DNA of 60,753 bases from positions 1-60,753 of the forward strand of contig JAVVDU010000013.1 of assembly GCA_032251515.1 (NCBI GenBank), in the 5' to 3' direction. Position numbers and translations under genes: made by a program. The notes under the pieces are model-generated. The model was given only the letters and a program-made list of their open reading frames with translations, did not search any database and was not told where the DNA came from. The stretch's first letter is position 1, and each line of letters starts with the position of its first letter. Source of the DNA: Carthagonibacter sp032251515 (GTDB taxonomy: Bacteria; Gemmatimonadota; Gemmatimonadetes; Palauibacterales; Palauibacteraceae). Of the stretch, positions 34,956 through 44,023 are shown in pieces.

Positions 34956-35729
34956 TCACCGGACGCGGACGTCCAGCGGCAGGTCCGCGGCGGCGGCCGC
35001 GTCCAGGATCCAGGCGAGTCGTCCGGCGGGACGGATACGGCCGGCCGGCAGGTCTGCGTCCGGCCCGTCGGGGGCCGCCGGACGGGCGAGCCGGGCCACG
35101 ATCTCCGACTTCGCGGCGCCCGTCACGAAGAACAGGACCACGGGCGCCTCGTCGATCGCCTTCGTGGTCAGGGTCACCCGCGCAGCGCCGGGAGTCTCCG
35201 CCTCGTTCGGCAGCACTCGGCGCGTGGTGCCGGCTGCGTCCCGCCGCTCCGCCTCGGACCCGGGGAACAGCGAGGCCGTGTGCCCGTCCGTCCCCACCCC
35301 GAGCAGCACGACGTCGAGCGGGGCCGCGCCGGCGCCGGCGAATCCGCGCAGCTCCTCCTCGTACGTGTCCGCCGCCGCCACGGCGCCCTCCTCGCCCCGG
35401 ATCCGGTGCACGTGGGCAGCGGGTACGGGGACGTGGCAGAGCAGGGTGCGCGCCGCCATCCCGTAGTTGCTGTCCGGATGGTCCGGCGGAACGCACCGCT
35501 CGTCCGACCAGAACACGTGCGTTCGCTCCCAGGGAAGGCGCCCGGACCAGGCCCGGGAGGCGAGCAGTTCGAACAGCACGCCGGGAGTGGACCCGCCCGA
35601 CAGCGCCACCGCGAACCGGCCGCGCGCCTCGACGGCCTCGCGGGCCGCCGCACCGAGACGCTCCGCCGCCGCCGCGGCGGCCTCCTCGGGCGAGGCGCGC
35701 ACGATCCACTCCGCCGGCCGGTCAGTCAT
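34956..35729 (-). CDS. pgl: 6-phosphogluconolactonase
   Basis: 257 residues. Second step of the oxidative pentose phosphate pathway, hydrolysing 6-phosphogluconolactone. Motifs: FAVALSGGSTPGVLFELLAS (phosphate loop), THVFWSDERCVPPDHPDSNY, LDVVLLGVGTDGHTASLFPG and VTLTTKAIDEAPVVLFFVTG. The start ATG lies inside the last 8 nt of zwf. Last enzyme gene of the glk-to-pgl operon. Confidence 0.95.
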   Translation of the reverse strand: MTDRPAEWIVRASPEEAAAAAAERLGAAAREAVEARGRFAVALSGGSTPGVLFELLASRAWSGRLPWERTHVFWSDERCVPPDHPDSNYGMAARTLLCHVPVPAAHVHRIRGEEGAVAAADTYEEELRGFAGAGAAPLDVVLLGVGTDGHTASLFPGSEAERRDAAGTTRRVLPNEAETPGAARVTLTTKAIDEAPVVLFFVTGAAKSEIVARLARPAAPDGPDADLPAGRIRPAGRLAWILDAAAAADLPLDVRVR

Positions 35730-37179
35730 GCGAGACGCAGACCTCCCGCCAGACCCTGCCCTCCCGGCCCGGCAGCCGCTCGGCCTCGCGGGGGCCGGCG
35801 CTGCCGGGCTCGTACACCGCGGGCCGACCGGATGCGGGGTCCTCGGAGGCGGCGACCACCGGGTCGATGAGGCGCCACGCGTTCTCGATCTCGTCGCTGC
35901 GCGCGAACAGCGAGGCGTCCCCCTGCAGGGCGTCCAGCAGCAGCCGCTCGTAGGCGTCCGGGAGCCCCACGCACGGAAACGAGTCCCCGTAATGGAACTC
36001 CATGTCCACGGGCGCGGTCCGCGACGGCTCGTCCGGCACCTTCGCGTCGAAGCGCATATGCACTCCCTCGTCCGGCTGGATGCAGATGGACAGGATGTTG
36101 GGGGCCGGGCTCTGGAAGGCCCCGAACAACCGCGACGGCGGCCGCTTGAACTCGATGTGGATCGTGGTCGCCTTGGCATCCAGGGCCTTGCCCGAGCGCA
36201 GGTAGAACGGGACGCCCTCCCACCGCCAGTTGTCCACCTGCAGGCGCAGGGCCGCGTAGGTGGGCGTGCGGGAATCGGGCGCCACGCCCTCGGCGTCCAG
36301 GAACCCCTCGTACTGGCCGAGCACCACGTCCTCCCGCGCGACGGGCCGCGTGGCGCTCAGCACCTTCACCTTCTCGTCCCGCAGGGTCGTCTGGTTGAAC
36401 GGGGCGGGCGGCTCCATCGCCACCAGGGTGAACAGCTGCAGCAGGTGGTTCTGGAACATGTCGCGCAGCACGCCGGCCTGGTCGTAGTAGCCCGCGCGGC
36501 GTCCCACGTCGACCGTCTCGGCGACGGTGATCTGCACGTTGTCCACGTAGTTCCGATTCCACACCGGCTCGAAGATCGTGTTGGCGAAGCGCAGGTACAG
36601 GAGGTTCTGCGCCGTCTCCTTGCCCAGGTAGTGATCGATCCGGAACACCTGCGGCTCGCGGAACGCGCAGTAGAGGATCTCGTTCAGCCGCCGGGCCGAG
36701 TCGAGGTCGCGGCCGAACGGCTTCTCGACCACGAGGTTCCGCGGGGCCTCCTGGTCGTCGGCGAGGCCCGCCGCCCCGAGCCCGCGCACCGCCGCCTCGA
36801 AGAAGCGCGGCGCGACCGCGAGGTAGTAGAGCCGCGGCGCCGCGCCGTCGTCCAGCTCGGCGAGGCGCCGGCCGAGCGCCTCGTACGCCCCCGACTCGGT
36901 CATGTCGCCGGCGACGTAGTGCAGGCGCCCGGCCAGCTCGTCCCAGGTCGCCTGGTCGAAATCCGGCGCGAACTCCTGCACCGCCTCCGCGAGGTAGGAA
37001 CGGAACTCCCCGTCGTCCATCTCGCTGCGGGCGAACCCCAGCACCCGCAGGTCCCTCGGCAGCCGCCCCTTCGCGTGCAGGCTGTACAGGGACGGGCCGA
37101 GCTTGCGCCGCGTCAGGTCGCCGGAGGCGCCGAAGATGACCAGGGTGCCGGCCGGACCGGCGCTCCCGTCGCTGCCCAC
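35722..37179 (-). CDS. zwf: Glucose-6-phosphate dehydrogenase
   Basis: 485 residues, GTG start. Oxidises glucose 6-phosphate with NAD(P)+ to the lactone. N-terminal nucleotide-binding LVIFGASGDLTRRKLGPSLY, active-site RIDHYLGKETAQNLLYLRFA, NLVVEKPFGRDL, and YYDQAGVLRDMFQNHLLQLF are complete; length is normal. Starts 1 nt after the gnd stop and overlaps pgl by 8 nt, so the three pathway enzymes are made in step. Confidence 0.97.
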   Translation of the reverse strand: MGSDGSAGPAGTLVIFGASGDLTRRKLGPSLYSLHAKGRLPRDLRVLGFARSEMDDGEFRSYLAEAVQEFAPDFDQATWDELAGRLHYVAGDMTESGAYEALGRRLAELDDGAAPRLYYLAVAPRFFEAAVRGLGAAGLADDQEAPRNLVVEKPFGRDLDSARRLNEILYCAFREPQVFRIDHYLGKETAQNLLYLRFANTIFEPVWNRNYVDNVQITVAETVDVGRRAGYYDQAGVLRDMFQNHLLQLFTLVAMEPPAPFNQTTLRDEKVKVLSATRPVAREDVVLGQYEGFLDAEGVAPDSRTPTYAALRLQVDNWRWEGVPFYLRSGKALDAKATTIHIEFKRPPSRLFGAFQSPAPNILSICIQPDEGVHMRFDAKVPDEPSRTAPVDMEFHYGDSFPCVGLPDAYERLLLDALQGDASLFARSDEIENAWRLIDPVVAASEDPASGRPAVYEPGSAGPREAERLPGREGRVWREVCVSHD

Positions 37180-37180
37180 G

Positions 37181-38089
37181 TCAGCCCTGCTCCTTGACGG
37201 CGTGGCCGCCGAACTGGTTCCGCATCGCCGCGAGCAGCTTGTCGCCGAACGGGGCCTCCTCGCGCGAGCGGAAGCGGCGCTGCAGGGCCGCGGTGATCAC
37301 CGGCATCGCGCAGGCGAGCTCGATGGACTCGACGACCGTCCAGCGGCCCTCGCCGGAGTCGTCCACCCAGGCGGCGACCCCTTCGAGGTCCGGGTTTTCC
37401 TCGAGGGCGTCGGCCGTCAGGTCGAGGAGCCACGAGCGGACCACGCTCCCGTGCTGCCAGATTCGCGAGACCTGGTGCAGGTCGATGCCGAACTCCTCCT
37501 TGTGGCGCATCAGCTCGAAGCCCTCGGCGTACGCCTGCATCAGGCCGTACTCGATGCCGTTGTGCACCATCTTCACGAAGTGCCCGGAGCCGCCGGGGCC
37601 CACGTGGCCCCAGCCGCGGTCCGGTCCGGGCGCGAGGGTCTCGAGGGCCGGGCGGACGAGATCCACGGCCCCCTCCTCTCCGCCCACCATCATGCTGTAT
37701 CCTTCGGCGAGGCCCCACACCCCGCCGCTCGTGCCCACGTCGACGAACCGGACGCCGTGCTCGGCCAGCTTCGCGCCGCGGCGGACGGAATCGCGGTAAT
37801 TGCTGTTGCCGCCGTCCACCACCACGTCGCCGTCGGTCAGCAGGCCGGACAGCTCGTCGACCGTGGCCTCCGTCGGGTCGCCGGCCGGCACCATCACCCA
37901 CACGACCCGGGGGGGCTCCAGGGCGGCGACGAGGTCCGCGAGGGATGCGGCGCCCTGCGCTCCCTTCTCCGCGGCCTTCGCGACCGCTTCCTCCTTCAGG
38001 TCCGTCACCACGACCTCGTGTCCCCCCTTCAGGAGCCGTTCGGTCATGTTCGCGCCCATCTTTCCGAGTCCGACCATCCCGATCTTCAC
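37181..38089 (-). CDS. gnd: 6-phosphogluconate dehydrogenase, short (YqeC/GndA-like) form
   Basis: 302 residues from GTG with AGGAGA upstream; stop overlaps zwf region by adjacency. Oxidative decarboxylation of 6-phosphogluconate to ribulose 5-phosphate. KIGMVGLGKMGANMTERLLK (Rossmann), GDVVVDGGNSNYRDSVRRG, FVDVGTSGGVWGLAEGYSMM and HFVKMVHNGIEYGLMQAYAE (catalytic Lys and substrate residues). About 300 residues, the short bacterial type that is often NAD-dependent, unlike the 470-residue form. Overlaps the HAD gene stop (GTGA). Confidence 0.95.
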   Translation of the reverse strand: MKIGMVGLGKMGANMTERLLKGGHEVVVTDLKEEAVAKAAEKGAQGAASLADLVAALEPPRVVWVMVPAGDPTEATVDELSGLLTDGDVVVDGGNSNYRDSVRRGAKLAEHGVRFVDVGTSGGVWGLAEGYSMMVGGEEGAVDLVRPALETLAPGPDRGWGHVGPGGSGHFVKMVHNGIEYGLMQAYAEGFELMRHKEEFGIDLHQVSRIWQHGSVVRSWLLDLTADALEENPDLEGVAAWVDDSGEGRWTVVESIELACAMPVITAALQRRFRSREEAPFGDKLLAAMRNQFGGHAVKEQG

Positions 38090-38841
38090 GTTATGTCTCC
38101 TCTTCCCGTTCTCGCTTCGTTCAGCACGTGCTCGACGACCTGCCACACGCGGTCCGGGTCCGTCACGATCCGCTCCGGGGGCAGCAGGTCGGCTTCGGCC
38201 AGCGCCTCCCCGGTGAACGGGGTGGCGGCGGCGACGCAGTGCAGCCCCGCCGCGAGCGCCGCCCGGACGCCCGCCACCGAGTCTTCGATGGCGAGGCACT
38301 CGGCCGGCTCCCGTCCCAGGGTGGTCGTCATCAGCTCGTAGATCTCCGGGTCCGGCTTGCCGTGCTCCACGTCGTCGCGCGAGGCCACGAAGTCGAACAT
38401 CTCGTGCAGGCCGAGGACGCGCAGCACGCGGCGGACCTGGTCGCAGTGCGACATGCTGGCCAGGCCCACCTGCCGGCAGGTCGAGCGCGCGTAGCGCAGG
38501 AGCGCCACGTTGTGCGGCCACTGGTTGCGCAGCAGGCAGGATTCGTCGGCCAGCATTTCCTCGTAGAAACCCAGGCGGATCTGCACGTAGGCCTGCCAGG
38601 GCTGCTGCACGCCGAACCGCTCGCGCTCGGCCGCGGCACGCTCCTCGAGGCCGAAGGTCTCGACCAGGTGCCGGGCCACCTCGTGGCGCGACCGTCCCAC
38701 GACCTCCCGGAACGCCTCGACCACGGCGCTCTCCGCGATGGATCCGTCCAGCTCGATCGCCGCCCGCGCGTACGAGAGGGCCTTCAGCTTCTCGGTCTGG
38801 ACGAGCGTGCCGTCCAGGTCGAACACCATGGCCCGGATCAC
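38086..38841 (-). CDS. HAD-superfamily phosphatase, beta-phosphoglucomutase/sugar-phosphatase type
   Basis: 251 residues, GTG start overlapping the tal-pgi stop (GTGA). HAD motif I is MVFDLDGTLVQTEKLKALSY, motif II near GLASMSHCD, motif III/IV in VEHGKPDPEIYELMTTTLG and ECLAIEDSVAGVRAALAAGL. The helical cap between motif I and II fits the beta-phosphoglucomutase/HxpB group. Being inside the pentose phosphate operon suggests it removes phosphate from a stray sugar phosphate or isomerises one; the substrate is not deducible. Confidence 0.88.
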   Translation of the reverse strand: MIRAMVFDLDGTLVQTEKLKALSYARAAIELDGSIAESAVVEAFREVVGRSRHEVARHLVETFGLEERAAAERERFGVQQPWQAYVQIRLGFYEEMLADESCLLRNQWPHNVALLRYARSTCRQVGLASMSHCDQVRRVLRVLGLHEMFDFVASRDDVEHGKPDPEIYELMTTTLGREPAECLAIEDSVAGVRAALAAGLHCVAAATPFTGEALAEADLLPPERIVTDPDRVWQVVEHVLNEARTGRGDIT

Positions 38842-41603
38842 GACACCGCGTCCCGCAGGCGCTCGAGGGCCGGCGCCGCGTCCGGCCCGGTCTCGAAGCG
38901 CAGCACGCGGCGGCCGGCCTCGCGCAGGGCCCGTGCGTCGCCCAGCGCCTGCGCCTCCTTCAGGACCTGGAACCCGATCGAGGATCCCTCCTCGCCCGGG
39001 GTGTCGGGGATCGGGATGTCCGCCTCCGGCCGCGAGACGACCTGCACGAACAGCCCGTGTCCCGCATCGCCCTTGTGCAGCTGGCCGGTCGAGTGAAGAA
39101 ATCGCGGACCGTAGGCGCCGGTGGTCGCCACGCGGCGGGCGTCGCGCATCCGCACGCGCAGGTCGCGGATCGCGGCGTCCGTCGCCGGGGTCGGCGCCGC
39201 GTAAACCTGGATCGCCACGTACGCTCCCGGCTCCAGGTCTCCGAGCGCCGCCGCGAAGTCATCGGGCGAAGCGGTTCCCGCCTCGTCCTCGGGCAGCGAC
39301 CCGGTTTCCTCGAACCGCGCCACCATCTCCCCGGCCTGCACCTTCGCCGCCTCCACGTTCGGCTGGTCGAACGGATGGATTCCCATCTGCCGCCCGGCGA
39401 TCGCCGTGGCCATCTCCCACGTGAAGATCCAGGCCCCGAGATCGTGGCGGTCCCGCAGCCGGAGGCGGAGGACCGGATGGCCGGCCTCCTCCAGCGCCTC
39501 GAAAGCCGCATCGCGGTCTCGCGCCCCCTCATCCTCGCCCTCGACGGCGATCTCGACGAACAGGCGATCCTCGCCGTACACGTCCGGGGAGCCCAGGGGC
39601 TCGCGCACCACCGGGAGGATGCCCTTGCCGTCCTTTCCGGTGCTCTCGGCCACGAGCTGCTCGATCCAGTCGCCGAAGCTCTCGATGCCGGGCGATGTGA
39701 CGATCGTCAGCTTGTCCCGGCCCCGTCCGGCCAGCTCGCCGAGCGTGGCGCCGAGCCGGGCCGCGTCGTTGTCGCCCGCCACGGGGCAGTTCGCGGCCGC
39801 GGCGTTGCAGGCGGCGGTGCGGGCCCGCTCGAGGAGGAGCGGCACGTCCACGCCCACCAGCGCGGCGGGAACGAGCCCGAACCAGGTCAGGGCCGAGTAG
39901 CGCCCCCCCACCGTCGGATCGTTCAGGAACGTCTCGCGCAGGCCCAGCTCGGCCGCGAGCTTCGCGAGGCCGCTGTCCGGGTCGGTGATCGCCACGAACC
40001 GCCGGCCCACGTTCTCCGGCCCCAGCCGCCGCCGCGCCCCGTTGTAGAGGTGCTTGAAGGCGGACAGCGTCTCCACCGTGCCGCCGGACTTCGAGGCCAC
40101 GATGTACAGCGTGGTCGCCGGGTCGAGGTCGCCGGCCCGGTCGCGGAGGAACGCCGGGTCCGTCCCGTCGATCACTCGCAGCTCGAGTCCGTCCCCGCCG
40201 GCGGGCGGTCCGAAGATCTCGTGGAACGCCTCGGGTGCGAGGCTCGAGCCGCCCATGCCCATCAACACGACGTGCCGTGTCCCCTCCTCGCGGAGCTCGT
40301 CACGCAGTCGCTCGAGACGGGGCACGCAGCCCTCCATTACCTCCGGCGCGTGCAGCCAGCCGAGCCGGTTCGAGATCTCGGCGGGGTCGGGTCGCCACAC
40401 GGTGTGGTCGTGGCGCCAGATCCGCCGGATCACGTCCTCGTCGCGCAGGGTCTCGAGCGCCGCTTCCACGGTGTCCGCGTGCGCGCCGAGATGCGATGCG
40501 ATGCGGTCGGCGCCGCGGCGCAGGCGCTGCCGCTTGTCGTCCACCGCCTCCAGGAGCGCGTCGAAGGAATCGGCGAACGCCTTCACGCCCTCTGCCTGCA
40601 GCCGGCCGGTGATCGCCGCGAAGTCGACGCCGATCTCGTCGAGGCGAGCGATCCGCTGGCGTGCCACGTCTATGTCCTCGCCGAGGGTGGCGGCCACGGT
40701 GCCGTGGTCGAGAAAGGCGTCCAGGGTCGCCGGGGGAACCGTGTTCACCGTGCCGTCGCCGATCAGCTCGTCGACGTACAGGGTGTCCGGATAGGCGGGG
40801 TCCTTGGTGCTGGTGCTCGCCCACAGCAGCCGCTGCGGGCGTGCCCCCGCGTCCGCCAGCGCTTCCCAGCGTGGCCCGTCGAACAGGACCGCTGCCCGCG
40901 CGTACGCCAGCTTCGCGTTCGAGATCGCGATCGTTCCCGCGAGCTCGTCGTCGTCCGTCTTCGCCAGCGCCTCGTCCACCGCGACGTCCACGCGGCTCAC
41001 GAAGAAGGACGCGACCGAGGCTACGCCGGCCAGCGGCCGGCCGTCCTCCGCGCGTGCCTCCAGGCCGGCGAGATACGCCTCCGCCACGGCCTCGTAGGAC
41101 GTGAGCGCGAAGATCAGCGTCACGTTCACGTTGATCCCGTCCGCGATGAGCGTCCGGATGGCGGGCACCCCCTCCGGAGTCGCCGGGACCTTGATCATCA
41201 CGTTGGGCCGGTCGAGGGCCTTCCACAGGCGGCGTGCCTCGGCCACCGTGCCGTCCGTGTCGTGCGCGAGGTGCGGACTCACCTCCAGGCTCACGTAACC
41301 GTCCAACCGGTCCGTACGGTCGTACGTGGGTCGCAGGATGTCCGCGGCACGCCGGATGTCCTCCACGGCGAGCCGCTCGAACACCTCCTGCGCCGGGAGA
41401 TCGGCGTCGAGCCGGCCGATCGCCTCGTCGTAGTCCGCGCTCCCCGCGATCGCCTTCTCGAAGATCGAGGGGTTCGACGTGACGCCGATCACGCCGGCGT
41501 CGACCAGGCCGGCCAGCTCGCCCGAGTCGAGCATCGCCCGGCGGATGTTGTCGTACCAGATCGACTGGCCCAGTCCGGCCAGGTCTCGCAGCTTCTGCCT
41601 CAC
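38838..41603 (-). CDS. tal-pgi: Bifunctional transaldolase / glucose-6-phosphate isomerase
   Basis: 921 residues. Residues 1-365 are a transaldolase: SIWYDNIRRAMLDSGELAGL, GVIGVTSNPSIFEKAI, DGYVSLEVSPHLAHDTDGTV, RPNVMIKVPATPEGVPAIRT with the Schiff-base Lys, LLWASTSTKDPAYPDTLYVD. Residues about 375-920 are phosphoglucose isomerase: VLMGMGGSSLAPEAFHEIFG, ASKSGGTVETLSAFKHLYNG (phosphate site), GGRYSALTWFGLVPAALVGV, IESFGDWIEQLVAESTGKDG, and LHKGDAGHGLFVQV. The fusion is known from several phyla and couples the oxidative branch to glycolysis: it isomerises glucose 6-phosphate and returns pentose carbon. Second gene of the operon. Confidence 0.96.
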   Translation of the reverse strand: MRQKLRDLAGLGQSIWYDNIRRAMLDSGELAGLVDAGVIGVTSNPSIFEKAIAGSADYDEAIGRLDADLPAQEVFERLAVEDIRRAADILRPTYDRTDRLDGYVSLEVSPHLAHDTDGTVAEARRLWKALDRPNVMIKVPATPEGVPAIRTLIADGINVNVTLIFALTSYEAVAEAYLAGLEARAEDGRPLAGVASVASFFVSRVDVAVDEALAKTDDDELAGTIAISNAKLAYARAAVLFDGPRWEALADAGARPQRLLWASTSTKDPAYPDTLYVDELIGDGTVNTVPPATLDAFLDHGTVAATLGEDIDVARQRIARLDEIGVDFAAITGRLQAEGVKAFADSFDALLEAVDDKRQRLRRGADRIASHLGAHADTVEAALETLRDEDVIRRIWRHDHTVWRPDPAEISNRLGWLHAPEVMEGCVPRLERLRDELREEGTRHVVLMGMGGSSLAPEAFHEIFGPPAGGDGLELRVIDGTDPAFLRDRAGDLDPATTLYIVASKSGGTVETLSAFKHLYNGARRRLGPENVGRRFVAITDPDSGLAKLAAELGLRETFLNDPTVGGRYSALTWFGLVPAALVGVDVPLLLERARTAACNAAAANCPVAGDNDAARLGATLGELAGRGRDKLTIVTSPGIESFGDWIEQLVAESTGKDGKGILPVVREPLGSPDVYGEDRLFVEIAVEGEDEGARDRDAAFEALEEAGHPVLRLRLRDRHDLGAWIFTWEMATAIAGRQMGIHPFDQPNVEAAKVQAGEMVARFEETGSLPEDEAGTASPDDFAAALGDLEPGAYVAIQVYAAPTPATDAAIRDLRVRMRDARRVATTGAYGPRFLHSTGQLHKGDAGHGLFVQVVSRPEADIPIPDTPGEEGSSIGFQVLKEAQALGDARALREAGRRVLRFETGPDAAPALERLRDAVS

Positions 41604-41625
41604 GTGTCCTCCCGTCGTCTATCTT

Positions 41626-42636
41626 TCACGTTGCCTTCTCTTCTTCTTCCTCTTCTGATTCCCGCCCCAGCAGCACGGCGCCCAGCAGCGCGGTCTCCGG
41701 TGCCGTGACGACGTGCACCGGGACCCTCTCCAGGAACGTCCGCATGCGCCCCTTGGCCCGGAATGCCGCGGCGAACCGGCCGTCTTCGAGAAGCGGCACG
41801 ATCCGCGGCGGGATGCCGCCGGCCAGGAAGACACCGCCCGTGGCGACCACGGCGAGCGCCTCGTTGCCCGCCTTCGCCCCCAGGATGGAGACGAACAGCG
41901 CCAGCGTCTCGCGGCACAGGGCGCAGTCGGTTCCCTCCTCCAGCGCCGCCTCCACGATGACCGGCGTGGGGTCCTCGGCGGCGGCGAGCCGCTCGGCGAG
42001 CCACTCCGGCTCGGCGCACGAACCGCTCGCCTTCAGGAACTCGTACAGGTTCGGCAGGCCCCGGCCCGAGCAGACGCGCTCGTAGCTCACCCGGTCGAGC
42101 CGGGCGCCGAGGTACCGGAGCAGGTCCGCCTGGCGGCGGGTCACGGGGCCGAAGTCGGTGTGTCCCGCCTCCGAGGCGATGACCCGGAAGCGGCCGTGCG
42201 ACCGGACCCCGTAGGCGACGCCCAGCCCGGTGCCCGGCGCCACCACCGCCACCGGCCCGTCCGGGTCCGCCTCGCCGGGAACGATGGTCCGCAGCTCGTC
42301 ACCTTCCAGCTCCGGGACCGCGCGGGCGACGGCCGCCAGGTCGTTGAACAGGCGGGCCGCTTCCAGCCCGAGCGCCTCCGCGAGCCGCGCCTCCTCGACC
42401 TCCCAGGGCAGGTTCGTGGTCACCGCCCGCCCGCCCATCACGGGTCCGGGCACCCCGAGCGAGGCGCGCGTCACCTCGGCGCCGGCATCCTCCAGGAACG
42501 CCCGGCACAGGGATTCCACGCTGTCGAAGTCGGCGCTGGGAAACGTGGCCGTGCAGACCGGCCGGCGGGGGTCGCCGCCGGCCTCGAACACGCCGAGGCG
42601 GGTCTTCGTGCCACCGATGTCTCCGGCGAGGAGCAT
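41626..42636 (-). CDS. glk: Glucokinase
   Basis: 336 residues. Phosphorylates glucose with ATP, feeding the fused isomerase and Zwf. Glk-type: LLAGDIGGTKTRLGVFEAGG (ATP phosphate loop), SLGVPGPVMGGRAVTTNLPW, RLFNDLAAVARAV with the catalytic Asp, VVAPGTGLGVAYGV, SEAGHTDFGPVTRRQ, and VATGGVFLAGGIPPR. The C-terminus ends with a run of seven Glu after ESEEEE, not typical and probably disordered. First gene of the glk/tal-pgi/HAD/gnd/zwf/pgl operon. Confidence 0.95.
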   Translation of the reverse strand: MLLAGDIGGTKTRLGVFEAGGDPRRPVCTATFPSADFDSVESLCRAFLEDAGAEVTRASLGVPGPVMGGRAVTTNLPWEVEEARLAEALGLEAARLFNDLAAVARAVPELEGDELRTIVPGEADPDGPVAVVAPGTGLGVAYGVRSHGRFRVIASEAGHTDFGPVTRRQADLLRYLGARLDRVSYERVCSGRGLPNLYEFLKASGSCAEPEWLAERLAAAEDPTPVIVEAALEEGTDCALCRETLALFVSILGAKAGNEALAVVATGGVFLAGGIPPRIVPLLEDGRFAAAFRAKGRMRTFLERVPVHVVTAPETALLGAVLLGRESEEEEEEKAT

Positions 42637-42721
42637 GAAGGAAGTCTCTTTGTTCGTCGGTCGCTGACGGGAGGCCGCCGGGCGGGCGCCACCGTTGCGG
42701 CGGATCGTCCCCGGGCTTCTG

Positions 42722-44023
42722 TCAACCCGTGGCCGGCGGAGATGGTTCCGTCGCGGGGGCTGCTTCCCGGTCGGCGCTGATGTCCGGTTCGAAGAAGCGG
42801 CTCAGGGCGAGGCTCGTCGCGACGCGGATCTTGTTCCGCGTGCCCACGAGCTTCGCCAGGTAGGCCAGCCGGTACATCGTCCACGCGGCCCGGCCCTTCA
42901 CGGTCCAGCCGAGGACGTCCACCAGGGCCTCGCCGTCCCCGAGCGACACGATCGAGCCCGCGTGGTGCGCCTGGTAGGCCTCGAGGTCGCGCCCCAGGAT
43001 CGAGTTCTCGATGTTGCCGGCGGCGCGGATTCCCTGATTGATCGCGATCGGCGCCACGGCCGGGTACGGGCTGCCGCTCCGCTCGTCCTCGCGGAACGCC
43101 ATGTCACCGGCGGCGAACACGCGGTCCGAGCCGGCGACGCGCAGGTACGGGTCCGTCTCCAGGTGGCCGCTGCGCCGGACCGGCGTCCCGTCCGCGGGCC
43201 AGTCGATGCGGCCCGGCGCCGTGCCCGCCGTCCAGATGAGCGTGTCCGCCTCGATCGCGAACTCCCGCTCGCCGGTCGACGCGCGCACGGTGCGGCCGTC
43301 GAAGCCGCGCACCAGCGTCTCGAGGTGGACCTCGATGCCGCGCCGCCGCAGGATCTCGAGGCCGGCGGTGGCGAGCTCCGGGTTCCAGCCCGGCAGGATG
43401 CCCACCCCGCCCTGGAGGATGACGATCCGGGCCTCGGCGTCGGCGGGGTAGTAGCGGGGCAGAACGGAGCCCAGCAGGTGCCGGGCCTCGGCCGCCACCT
43501 CCACGCCCGCCGGCCCGGCGCCGGCCACGCACACGGTGAGGAGGCGCTGCCGCCGCTCCGGATCGGACTCCCGGCTCGCCGCCTCGGCGTTGCGGATCAG
43601 GCGCTCGCGGATCGCCAGTGCGTCGCGGACCGAGGTGAGCGGCAGGCTGTGACGCTCCAGCTCTTCGTTGCCGAAGTACCGCGGACGCGCGCCGAGCGCC
43701 ACGACGGCGTAGTCGAAGGGAACCGGCCCGAGCGACGTCTCGATCACCCGCCGGTCGGCGTCGATGCCTTCCACGCACGCCTGGCGGAACCGGAAGCCGC
43801 GCTGCGCCGCGAGAACCGGCAGGGCGAGGGTGACGTCCTCCCGGCCCAGCGCTCCCCCGACGACCTCAGCGAGCAGCGGCGTGAACGTGAAGTAGTTCCG
43901 GTCGGAGACGAGCGTGATCTCCGCCGCCCCTTCGGGAAGCTCGGCCGCCGCCAGGTAGGACGCGGCGTAGATGCCCGCGAAACCGCCTCCCAGGACGGCG
44001 ACGCGCGCGGGGGGGCCGCTCAC
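42722..44023 (-). CDS. ndh: Type II NADH:quinone oxidoreductase (NDH-2)
   Basis: 433 residues, GTG start overlapping the membrane-protein stop (GTGA). Non-proton-pumping NADH dehydrogenase on the inner face of the membrane. FAD site RVAVLGGGFAGIYAASYLAA, FTFTPLLAEVVGGALG, quinone/NAD region LLTVCVAGAGPAGVEVAAEA, second FAD motif RVFAAGDMAFRE, APIAINQGIRAAGNI, and a C-terminal amphipathic region WTVKGRAAWTMYRLAYLAKL that could attach it to the membrane. Together with the membrane protein and cupredoxin it forms a three-gene unit. Confidence 0.92.
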   Translation of the reverse strand: MSGPPARVAVLGGGFAGIYAASYLAAAELPEGAAEITLVSDRNYFTFTPLLAEVVGGALGREDVTLALPVLAAQRGFRFRQACVEGIDADRRVIETSLGPVPFDYAVVALGARPRYFGNEELERHSLPLTSVRDALAIRERLIRNAEAASRESDPERRQRLLTVCVAGAGPAGVEVAAEARHLLGSVLPRYYPADAEARIVILQGGVGILPGWNPELATAGLEILRRRGIEVHLETLVRGFDGRTVRASTGEREFAIEADTLIWTAGTAPGRIDWPADGTPVRRSGHLETDPYLRVAGSDRVFAAGDMAFREDERSGSPYPAVAPIAINQGIRAAGNIENSILGRDLEAYQAHHAGSIVSLGDGEALVDVLGWTVKGRAAWTMYRLAYLAKLVGTRNKIRVATSLALSRFFEPDISADREAAPATEPSPPATG

